A DNA stretch of 64,000 nucleotides. Source: Fistularia commersonii. Taxonomy: Eukaryota; Chordata; Actinopteri; Syngnathiformes; Fistulariidae. The translations under genes and the position numbers were made by a program. The first letter of the stretch is position 1. Every line of letters starts with the position of its first letter. Positions 37,366 to 46,795 of this stretch are shown piece after piece. The notes under the pieces were generated by a model. The model saw nothing but the letters and a program-made list of their open reading frames with translations. It searched no databases and was not told where the DNA came from. The DNA is taken from contig JBBMNZ010000017.1 in the NCBI GenBank assembly GCA_037954325.1, positions 5,631,001-5,695,000 on the forward strand, read 5' to 3'.

Positions 37366-39510
37366 GACCATATCCGCCGATCCTGCATGTTTTGGTTATG
37401 AGAGGTGCCACATTCAAAGTACTGTCTGTAAAAACACACCCAAGCCTTGTTATTTTGTCAAAATATCACCTCACTATGACGTTAATGTTTAGTCTTCCTA
37501 ATGTTGCGGACTATATTTACACAGAGGCGGATAGTTCCGGATGTCGGTAGCGATTAGGTTGCATAGTAGGAAAGGCCGTGACAAGTCACCATTCCCTCCT
37601 GATATTTGGTTTCGTAATACCAGGAGTGTCACCGGGGTTCTGATTCCCGAGCCAAGGGCAAGGACTGCGTCCGACCGCCGGCCATTTCGTTGTGAATTCC
37701 CTCATTCCGGTCGTCTTAATGACTCGAAATGACAGCACGGAAAGCTGCTGATGCGGCGGGTTCTTCGGCCGTTACTCAGCAAACAGAAAAACCGATGTCC
37801 GATAAGAAACAAACACCGTTGTCACGGTGACGGACGAACGAGGAGAATGACGCTTTTGTGAATGAGGGGAATTCACCCTGTTCAGCTAATTTGGGAGTCA
37901 GATGACTTTTTGGAGCGCGGCGGAGGAAACGAAGGATGGGAAATGGCAGATTTGACCACAAAAAGCTTTGTTTAAACATTCAGATTAATTTATTCTTCGC
38001 TCCGTTTCAATTCAAATACTTTTACCTCGATAATTCCCCCTCAGCCCGAGTGTGTGTGTGTGTATTTGCTGAATAAGCGCTCAGGAATGCGATCACCTGA
38101 GACACTTCGGCAGGTGAAATACCTGGTTTCCAGTCAAACAAGCCCATGAATGGCTCCTCGCTGAGATAATCATCTCGCCGTTTGACACATTCGCGATAAG
38201 ACGGGAAAGAAAAAGAAAAGTGCTTGTCGTATGAGTTCCATGATGTTCGCGGTCACATCTCTCGAGGCCTGGCGTCAAGGCCGAGCGGCATCCCTCCGCT
38301 CTCTGCTGTTTGGGTTCTCGTCACGCTTTATTTACATTAGGCTCCGGATGTTGTGTCCCGATGGCGACACGTCGAGCCTCGACGGGAAGAGCGAGTGAGG
38401 AAATGATACAGAAGTGAAACAAAGGCGCCGGAGCGATGAGGGTTCGTGGGAAGCTGTGTGAACTGACTCAAAGCTGACGCACCGGGGCATCGGGAAGGAA
38501 GATGGTTCGAAAACGCCATCCAGCTGTTCTGCTAATCTGACTTTTCCGTTATGAATGTGTCGCGATGATGCAGGACGAAATCAGGTTTCAACTAAATTTA
38601 TCATCAGAACCTGCAATTTACAGCCTGAGCTGATGCTGCTTCAATCTCAAAATAAAATATCATCCATCGGTACGAGCACTATTCCACCTTTCTGACACCA
38701 GGAGGCCAGGTCGGGGTCCGTTACCTGTCTCACATCCCTGATTCACGAGCTTTTTTCAGAGCCGAGCCAGAAAACGAAACAGAATCCGTTCCTCAAAATA
38801 ATTTTCTATGATGTGAGGTGGTCTGCTGGGGAGATCGGAATAACTGCCGGCCATACATCTCCCTCTATGACACTCGGCTGGGTCGCCATATATTATGTTA
38901 CGCGATATTACATCAAGATTTGAGTTGCTTGTTGTGACGGGATGACACTGGAAGACGTATGTGATGTTGGAAATCCATGAAATACCGATTTCTGCTATTT
39001 GCCTTTTTTTAGCCGTCCATCATCACGACTTCCACCCTCGTGCAATATACACGCCCTTTTTTGTTTAGTACGAACAAGAGCTGCTACCGTTAATAGCTAT
39101 TGTAATTGAACGGTAATAAATAAACTTCTGATCACCTAAGGTGATTCAATAGAATTATATACGTTTCACTTTACCATCAAGTGAAATCACAGAGACCGAG
39201 AATAATCTTGCAATCTAATCCTGTAATCTATCCAACAGACAGGGTTTGGAGCAGAGTGAGGTCATTCCCTAAATAAAATTGCATATCATGCTCCGCAGAG
39301 TCCGGGAGGGGGGTTGCTTTTGAACTTGGATTGATTTATTATAAAGGATTGAAATGTTACCGAACAGGGAGGAAGTTTTCCATCGCGTGTAATTTAAGAG
39401 CAAGGTGACCGTATACATTCCTGTACACAAAGGGCTCTGCAAAGTCTATTATGAGACTGTTATAACAATCACACCGCACTTCTTTACATTTCATTTCTTT
39501 TTGTTCTGTG
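37365..39510. other. Intergenic, CpG-rich, no gene recognised
   Basis: No coding exon, RNA gene or recognised repeat was found. Confidence 0.45.
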
Positions 39511-39881
39511 CAGTTCTTATACCGCTAAATACGGCTGCTGACAGCATCTTTGAACGGGAGCCGATTCTGGCATTTTGCCGTTTTTTTATCCGGCCCATTA
39601 AACTATTTTCTTTGAATATTTTAATAAGTATTTTCAATCAATATTGAATTTAGAAACTCGTTATTTTTTCCCTTTTGTTTAACTTTGTATGGATGATTAC
39701 ATACAAAATAATGTCAGTACATTTATATGATCATTCATGCTTTTAAAGTTGAAATAAAATGCCGGAAAAATGTAAATATTTAAATCGCAATTTTCATTTT
39801 GTTCAATTTACATGATACCCAGTTGGCATAAAAATTAAATAAGAAATGTGGCCTGCCAGCCAAAATAATTGCCCACCCCTG
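39511..39881. mobile_element. hAT-type MITE, reverse copy of the 44810 element
   Basis: The right end AATAATTGCCCACCCCTG at 39864-39881 is the inverted terminal repeat. The interior, with TTTTTTATCCGGCCCATTAA, TTGTTTAACTTTGTATGGAT and CATTTTGTTCAATTTACATG, is the reverse complement of 44810-45185. The left boundary is degraded and approximate. Confidence 0.7.
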
Positions 39882-40430
39882 CTGTAGAGCATAAAGTATG
39901 TATAAAGGTTATCAGAGAAAAATGTACTTCAATGAATATTAATCCTTTTTATATTAAAAATCTACTTCTTTCTAGAGAAAATATTAATGGCATGACCCCC
40001 TTTTTCCACAGATAATTATCATGTATTATGTATATATTCAATCATGTAGAGTGTCTAATACTTAATATTCAGACATTAATATATGATGTATCTATGTGCG
40101 GTCTTGCCAGGTCTTCACCAATATTATTTCTTGAATGAATTTTAAAGCTAATATCGTATCATGTCTGCTATTACCAATTATTTTAAAGAGTGTGGTCCAG
40201 ACCTATCTCTACGTGGAAAGTGTCAAGAGTCAACTATGCTTGGAATTGGCATTATATAAATTAAATGTGACTTGACATATAAATTCATACACACATAAAT
40301 GTTATACATTTTATGCCATTGATATGGTTAGAAGTGCGTGATTGGATGTGATAAAGAACGGCGGCAGAGACATGAACTCATCTGGCCCTCTGACCCTCAC
40401 CTCACAGAACCCCGTGACAGATGACTCCAT

Positions 40431-40454
40431 ACACACACACACACACACACACAC
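40431..40454. repeat. (AC)n microsatellite
   Basis: A short run of 12 AC units. Confidence 0.9.
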
Positions 40455-40782
40455 CGCCTGCACGGCCCCGCAGCATGTGTTTCAGCAAATGCCTCTGAAC
40501 CAGACATTTAGCTGCGTCCGGCCTCTTGTCGCTTTCAAGAATCGAAAGCAGTGAAGCTGGGATGCATAGATAAACAAAACAAAACAACAATGAGCGAAGA
40601 CCGCATAATGACAGTTCAGTTTGGGCAGGGCAGAAAGTGATGGTTTTATTCCAAAGGAATTGGAATTGATTAAAGTTAATAAAAAGTGGCGTCGGGAGGG
40701 TTTCCTATGAGAGCATCCATGTTGTTGTTAATTTCCGTTAGAGTTTTGATGTGACTCATTTCCGCTGGATGAGTAAAGTACA

Positions 40783-41160
40783 TGACCACCGGCCGGTGTC
40801 TCCTTGAGCCGGTCCCAAGCCCGGATAAATGCAGAGGGTTGCATCAGGAAGGGCATCCGGGGTAAAACTTTTGCCAAAACCAAACATTCGAATCAAAACT
40901 AATAACCAGATCACACCAGATCGGTCGAGGCCCGGTTTCACGGCGACCGCCATCGGTACCGATGACCTACGGGGAACCAATGGAAACAGGGCTACTGTCG
41001 GTCAAATAAGGAAGAGGTGTTCGGAAGCTGTGAGAGACGAAGTGAGAGAGGATATGAAGGTAGTTGGTGTGAGAGAGGAGGATACGGAGAATAGGGTCAG
41101 ATGGAGAAGGTTGATTCGCTGCGGCGACCCCTGAAGGGAAAAGCCGATAGGAGAAGAGGA
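40783..41160 (+). mobile_element. Internally deleted RTE-type LINE
   Basis: The first part (CCGGTGTCTCCTTGAGCCGG, GCATCAGGAAGGGCATCCGG, AGATCGGTCGAGGCCCGG) is the 5'-leader type of fish RTE/Expander-like LINEs as I know them. At about 41015 it jumps to the extreme 3' end of the reverse-transcriptase frame, with residues EEDTENRVRWRRLIRCGDP and a stop at 41132-41134, followed by the GAAGGGAAAAGCCG tail. The intervening several kb of ORF is missing. Confidence 0.65.
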
Positions 41161-43251
41161 GTCAAGTACACAACCGACCAATGTAAGACAGATCTGGAAT
41201 CTCTGAGCCAATGTGGTTGTCCATTTTCTGTGAAGGCTGTCCGACCAACGCCGAGTTCGCTGGCTCAGCACTCCTCGTCTTCGCGTTTTCACCCATTTGC
41301 GTCTTTTGGAATGGGCAACGCACCATAACGTCGCCGCTCTCCGATCCGATGCAGCCCGTGACGCTGCACGAGCAAAGCCTGTGAATGTTCGTGTAACCGC
41401 ACTAAGCGTAAAGAAGGCGGCGCATTCGTTGACGGCACGTCCGTCGATCATGATTTCACAGAGGCAGAAATCCCGCATGAAAGGATGAAGATTGGGTGGG
41501 CGGATCCAGACACAGTCCACACCTCAGCTCATTTAATCTCCTCTGGCTCCTTGTGTGGCCCTCGGCTTAGTGACCTGAGGTAGTGTGTGTATGTGGGTGT
41601 ATGTGTGTGTGTGTAAGAGATTAAAGTGGTGCCAATTTGCGAAGCAGTATTTTTAGAGAAGAGGCCTATCCAGAACGGAAATTCTTCTCAGATCAGTGGA
41701 ACCCTTTGATGCGTCGGCTGTAGCGCGATCCTGCTTCAAAGCTTTACGTGGCGATGGGCGGATGGCTCCGCCCACGCCGCCGCTACCGCTCCTTTAAGTT
41801 GCCTTCACCTCTGACCTCTGGGACTTTGCGCTCGCGGCACACTTCCGCTCCACGAGGTCCACCCGAGAAATTTATTGTCCAGAAGCTCCAGTAGGAAAGA
41901 TAATATATTCTCCAAACACACACACACGCGTATTCGGCGAGGCTGTGCCTCATATGCTTTTACTACTATCCTGCACATTTACCCTACATTTACTTTATTT
42001 TTGAACTGCAAAGTATATATCATAAACCACTCTGAAGCATTAAAGTACTTGAAGTTATACATTTCCTAATGCTCTGCTCTTGAAATTTCATTTTATATTT
42101 CCATTTAATTCTATATATTCTCGCTTGAATCGCTGTTTTCTACCGTCTCGTCCATTCGTTTACCAGTTGCATTCCAAACAAACACGGGTCTATGCATGTT
42201 CCATCGAAGAATGTACAAAAAAGTTTATATTGAATACACGAACCAATTTGATCACCTATGTAATCACTTCTTTAAACTAATAACTAATAAATTTGAATTA
42301 AATTAAATGTAATTTGTTGCTACAAGCCGCTGACATACCAAGTCAAATTCCTGCGGACGTTGTATATTTGGCCATTAAAGAGATTCTAACACCCAACTCG
42401 AAATCCAGCCAAAAGTGGCCTTTAAATGAATTCAGTTGTGTATTTTGCGTAATTAACTCTAAGAGATCTGTGGTTTTCACTTTTCTCGCCACCGCAAGAG
42501 ACACGGAAACGCAAATTTCAATAAAGGCATTCATAATTATGTCGATGAGACGCAGAATAATCCTAATTTCGGATTTCTCCCCTGAACGACGGGCAGCATT
42601 TTCCTCATGTGACCGTTGGATTATGGCGGTGACAGGGAGGTTGAGTCACATTATTTTTCCGTTGATTAAAAAAGTCTTTTGTGATAAAGAGGCCGCTAAA
42701 GAGCACTTAATTCATTTATTTGATCATCTCGGGCCTGATAGGAGCGGAAAGCTGGCAAGGATAGACGTGTATTAAACCGTGTGCTTTGAAGCGGCATAAA
42801 CGGCAAAAACAAACAACTTTTTCGTAAGTTTGAGGAGTGTGGGGAGGATTCTGAAGCACCTGAGCGAAATTAAACTTGGAAGTCAAACAGAATATCTTCA
42901 GTTAATGCCGTCAAAAGACACACACGTATCAACCGCACCTTTTGAAGCAGTATATAGGTGTGTTCAAAAGCATGACTGGAGCCTTCTAAGTGCTGCCCAC
43001 GCACACACACACACACACACACATACACACACACTGCTGCCTATCAGTTATGACGAAGGCCGGAAACTCTCCCTGTCACCATAAAGAGTCACATTCCACC
43101 TGCCAGCAGGGCGGAGAGGGACTTTCCTGTCCTCCACTCTCTCTCTCTCTCTCTCGCTCTCTCCACATGCCTGGCATTTACTCAGAAATGCTGCTGCTGA
43201 AGTGAAGGACAGCAATACCACGCACCCAAGGGTGTCAGAAAAATCATTCAA
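41161..43251. other. Intergenic; GC-box cluster near 41756, no gene recognised
   Basis: Contains GGGCGG at 41756-41761 and its inverse CCGCCC at 41768-41773, a (CA)n run at 43002-43034 and a (TC)n run near 43139-43156. The 153-codon frame at 42314-42775 has no recognisable family. Confidence 0.4.
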
Positions 43252-43392
43252 AATAATAATAACATAACATTATTATTGTTATTATTACTATTATCATTAT
43301 TATTATTATTAATAATAATAACAATGATAATAATAATAATACTAATAATACTAGTAATAATAATAATAAAAATAATAATATGAATGATAATC
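43252..43392. repeat. (ATT)n/(AAT)n imperfect palindrome
   Basis: ATT-type trinucleotides on the left flip to AAT-type on the right about 43310/43311, so the two arms can pair. It lies just beyond the presumed phlda2 polyadenylation site. Confidence 0.85.
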
Positions 43393-43429
43393 AAGGAAAA
43401 CCCAGAGCAGAGGGGAGATTTATGTCAAA

Positions 43430-43923
43430 AAAAACGCATGAGGATATTTATTCCAATAAATACACACTGAAAGGCACACATTTTTAAAATCGTGAATAAT
43501 TTAAAAACAAAACAAAAGGCTGATTTCCAGTCACACCAGAATCTGGAAGCAAATAAATTAAACAGTTCTGTCTTGGTGTGTTTTTTTCTTTTTTCTTTTC
43601 CACACTTCTCACTTCAGTCCTGCGTGGAATCTCCGTCTGTCTGTTGTAGATGTCCGTGATCGTGGGAGCTCAGTCCACGGTCCTTCACCTCCGGACCGGA
43701 TGGCGTCGTCCTTCTTATTTTTATTTCGTTTTGGTCCTGGGATTATTTCTCTCTGGTCCACAACTTGACACTGGCGGAGGAAGGGAGAGATTACCCTCAA
43801 GTTAATTTTACTCATTTACTTGTAAACCGGCGTTTATTTTTATTTTTCCCCGGACGCCTCACCATTCTGGGCGCTGCGTGGGGGGGGGGGGGGACGGGGG
43901 CCGGGCCGTCCACGGGTGGAGTC
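43430..43923 (-). other. phlda2: phlda2 3'UTR with a short intron
   Basis: The 3'UTR continues from the stop at 43924 to about 43430. It is interrupted by a 92-bp intron at 43771-43862 (RNA donor AATG|GTGAGG; acceptor CCCTTCCTCCGCCAG|TGTC). An AATAAA signal (plus-strand TTTATT) lies at 43447-43452, another at 43720-43725. A C14 homopolymer in RNA sense (43880-43893) precedes the intron. Confidence 0.6.
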
Positions 43924-44340
43924 TCAGGGCGCCCTCGCCAGGCGCCGCTCCTGCTGGCCCGGCGACGCGCTCTCGTTGTCCTGGCGCGTCTTAAAGTCCT
44001 GGATGGCTTTCCGGTTCTGATAATCGATCAGCGCCATGGTGATCACCGCGTTCCAGCAGTTGTCCTCTCCGGTGCACCGGAAGTCGATCTCCTTGTTGTC
44101 CGTGGTGACGATGGTGAAGTAGACGAACTTGCCGGTGCGCTCCACGCAGTCCACCTTCTTGATGGACTGCAGTTTGAGCTCCTTTCCCCGGGAGCGCTTC
44201 TGCGTGTCGGCGTAGATGCTGAGACTGTCCGCCGTCAGGACGCACGTCTTCCTCTTCCAAAACTGCAGCAGGTTGTCGCTTCTTTTCTCCAGCTCTCCCT
44301 CCTTGAGGACCTGGCTGAGCTCCGGCGCGGACATTCTCAT
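43924..44340 (-). CDS. phlda2: Pleckstrin homology-like domain family A member 2
   Basis: A single-exon reading frame of 138 residues that is almost entirely one PH domain (about 12-115), the PHLDA fold that binds phosphoinositides and restrains growth signalling; in mammals PHLDA2 (IPL/TSSC3) limits placental growth. Visible hallmarks are KEGELEKRSDNLLQFWK (13-29), VDCVERTGKFVYFTIVTTD (63-81), KEIDFRC and CWNAVITMALIDYQNRKAI, with a short basic tail ending RRLARAP. VDCVERTG and FTIVTTD match PHLDA2 better than PHLDA1, which also has a long Pro/Gln/His tail missing here. I start at ATG 44340 (MRMSAPEL; A at -3). The frame stays open upstream to 44583, but that 5' stretch is GC-rich leader with no homology. 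A second ATG lies two codons downstream. Nearest neighbour upstream is the tandem array at 44690. nap1l4 lies on the same strand 14 kb away. Confidence 0.95.
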   Translation of the reverse strand: MRMSAPELSQVLKEGELEKRSDNLLQFWKRKTCVLTADSLSIYADTQKRSRGKELKLQSIKKVDCVERTGKFVYFTIVTTDNKEIDFRCTGEDNCWNAVITMALIDYQNRKAIQDFKTRQDNESASPGQQERRLARAP

Positions 44341-44583
44341 GTTTCGGTGCGGGTCGCCTTGCTCTCTGCGTGTCCGTTGGAGAGGCTCCGGTAGTCCGCG
44401 TGGGCCCGTCGGGGGAAGTTGTGAATGAATGAATGGCGGAGCGAGCGTGGGGGGCCGGGCCTTTTCACGGGGCCCGGGGCCCTTCCCACTTGACGTCAGT
44501 CGGTTAGGGAATGCATCAACTGTTGCCTGTGGGGTAATTCGAGGCTCTGCGTGTGCGTGGGCGGAGGAGGTGGATCTAAACAA
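44341..44583 (-). promoter_or_regulatory. phlda2: phlda2 promoter and 5'UTR with palindromic CRE and GC box
   Basis: A full CRE TGACGTCA is at 44491-44498 and a GC box (GGGCGG, plus strand) at 44559-44564. The block is CpG-rich from about 43860 to 44580 and carries the self-complementary GGGCCCGGGGCCC near 44470. A weak TATA-like GAAAAG (RNA sense) near 44460 would put the start about 90-110 bases before the ATG. The site identities are seen; their use is inferred. Confidence 0.55.
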
Positions 44584-44809
44584 CAGTGAGCGACGTGTTA
44601 ATTACTAACCCGCGTTCTCCCGTGGAGGTAAAAACAAATATTTACCCCGGGCTTCGAGAGCGCTCTCTAACCAGCAGCTCATCTGGATCATAAAGCCGTT
44701 ATAACCAGGTTAGAATCCTGGTTATCAAATATCTCTTAAGTATGTTTGAGGTGAATGTATTTCTTACATCTCCCCTCAAATCGGTTTCCACAAATATATG
44801 CATCTAAAG

Positions 44810-45185
44810 CAGGGGTGGGTAATTATTTTGGCTGGCGGGCCACATTTTTTTATTTCATTTTTATGTGCGGGAAAACTAGGTATCATGTAAATTGAACAAA
44901 CTGAAAATTGCCATTTAAATATTTGATTTTTTGGGGGTATTTTATTTCAACTTTAAAATCATTAATAAATAACTAAAAAAATAATTAAAATCATATTAAT
45001 GTACTGACGCTATTTTGTATGTAATCATCCGTACAAAGTTAAACAAAAGGAAAAAAAATAGCTTCTAAATTCAATATTGAGTGAAAATACTTATTAAAAT
45101 ATTCAAAGAAAACAGTTTGGCAGGCCGGATAAAAAAGTCAAAACGGGCCGAATGTGGCCCGCGAGCCGTAAAATGCCCAGGTCTG
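44810..45185. mobile_element. hAT-type MITE with perfect 8-bp target duplication
   Basis: Starts CAGGGGTGGGTAATTATTTT and ends AAAATGCCCAGGTCTG, imperfect inverted repeats. It is flanked by identical ATCTAAAG octamers at 44802-44809 and 45186-45193, the hAT hallmark. 376 bp, non-coding; same family as 3829-4041 and 39511-39881. Confidence 0.88.
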
Positions 45186-45312
45186 ATCTAAAGTCTGGAT
45201 TATTACACTCTTTACAAGCAGATTGGTTACAATCCTGGTTGTAAACTAAGGAAAAGTTCAATGTGCCCCTGTTTGAGATAGATATATACATCATATTTAC
45301 ATGATATATGTA

Positions 45313-45701
45313 CCTTTTGCTTGCTCTAAGCGATCTCAGGCAAAACTGTTCTCAGTTCTACTACCTCAGTGGTGGAACAAACTTCCAGAAGCAACAAGAC
45401 TAGCATCATCTATCTCAACCTTCAAGAAACAGGTAAAAACTGTTCTCTTTCAGGACTTTTTACTGCGCTGATGCCCCACATCAGGTCAGGAAGCAAGTTA
45501 GGCTATGCAGTGTGTGTGTGTGTACGTTTGTGTATGTCTTTGTCAAAAAACAAAAAAAACTCACCAACCCAAGCTTACTGTTCTGTATATTTCCTGTGCA
45601 TGGTGTATTTGCAAGTGTATTTGCCGTCCGTATGTCCTCTATTGTAAGTCACTTTGGATAAAAGCGTCTGCCGAATGCAATGTAATGTAATGTAATGTAA
45701 T
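45313..45701 (+). mobile_element. LINE 3' end (L2-type tail) with intact ORF2 C-terminus
   Basis: A frame from about 45316 reads SKRSQAKLFSVLLPQWWNKL, then PEATRLASSISTFKKQVKTV, and stops at the TGA around 45471. This is the usual C-terminus of fish L2-like reverse transcriptases. It is followed by the 3' tail CACTTTGGATAAAAGCGTCT and (TGTAA)n units. Strongly 5'-truncated. Confidence 0.75.
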
Positions 45702-46795
45702 CAAATATATATATCATCTATAATCCGGATTCAGACTTTGTATTTCTAATCCTGGTCATAAACCAAGAAGAGTGTTGGAAACTGGTAAATCTGTCTCAAA
45801 ACTGCTGTTTTATCTTTTTGAGATGAACATCTTCCCTCATATCAGTTGTACAAACAGATGCAGTTATAATCTGGTTTATGAACCCTTAGGACCCGAATTC
45901 TTGGTTAGAGACCCAGTTCTAATGTAAGGAAGGAATGCGCTGAACAGCTTAATGCGACTAATCAGACTTCTTTGTCAGAATCCGGGTAATCAATCAAAGA
46001 CATTTTTTGGAAACATTTTCATTTGACTAAAAAGTGATTTTGACATTTATCCTCGTCAAAATCTTTTTGTGGCAACTCGACTTAAATTTCTTACATGACT
46101 GAGAACCTCCATACACATTTTGAGATTAACATATTTTTTCACAGCTTTCCTCACCTCATCTTTACAAAAGTATGCATTTATAATCTGGATTATAAACCCT
46201 TTATTGCAAAACTTGTTTTTGAATAATCCTGCTTATAAAACAAGTGTTGGTAATAGCTACGTCTGAAAACAGCTAAAACTTCCCAGCCTCCCTCACACCA
46301 GTTTCACAAATTCATACATCCATAATCCGGATTATAAACCCTTTATAACACACTCCTGGGTTAACATCCTGAATATAAACCTAGGAGTGTGTTGGAAACC
46401 GCTAAATCTGACTCAGAACTACTTTTGCCACCGTTTGAGATGAACAGCCTTCCTTCCTTAAATCCTTAACAACCCAATTTCCTGGTTAGAATTCCGGTTG
46501 TAAACCAAAGAGGGTACCTAGAATAGTTAAATGTAACTCAAAACTGCTTTTGCGAGGAATATATTCTTTACAGCTTCCCTTACATCCGTTTAACAAAATA
46601 TTCATTTATAATCTGGATTATAACCCCTTAAAACCAGACTTCTTGGTTATAAACCAAGGAAATAATTGGAAATAGCTAAATCTGACTCAAGAGTGTTTTT
46701 GAGATGAATGTTCTTCTGGTAGCTTCCCTCACATTATTTTAACAATATAACCAGAATATTTGTTATCTGGATTACAAATTCCCCCTAAAATGTCT

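Larger units (their letters stand above)
44690..46795. repeat. Diverged tandem array, unit about 143-157 bp, interrupted twice
   Basis: The sentence 'TAATC(C/T)GGATTATAAACCC ... CCTGGTTATAAACC ... TTGGAAATAGCTAAATCTGACTC ... TTTGAGATGAA ... GCTTCCCTCACAT' recurs with heavy divergence. Successive TAATCYGG anchors at 45721, 45867, 46182, 46323, 46609 and 46763 are spaced by one or two units of about 141-157 bp. The perfect palindrome TAATCCGGATTA is at 46323-46334. The first copy has the 9-bp inverted pair ATAACCAGG/CCTGGTTAT at 44701-44725. Two later insertions split it (44810-45185 and 45313-45701). Confidence 0.7.

Noticed and set aside
40756..41520. Frames of 74-172 codons on both strands
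   Set aside because: They overlap the RTE LINE remnant; only its C-terminal piece is real coding ancestry. The minus-strand 172-codon frame is antisense shadow.
42314..42775. 153-codon plus-strand frame
   Set aside because: No recognisable domain, no splice or promoter context, and interrupted-looking AT-rich composition; likely chance.
43765..44394. 209-codon plus-strand open frame opposite phlda2
   Set aside because: It is the antisense shadow of the GC-rich phlda2 exon. Its composition (Leu/Arg/Val-rich) and lack of homology fit that, and the minus frame is a clear PH domain.
44341..44583. N-terminal 81-residue extension of phlda2
   Set aside because: The frame is open only because the promoter/5'UTR is GC-rich. 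Family members begin close to the KEGELEKRSD motif, and the ATG at 44340 has A at -3.
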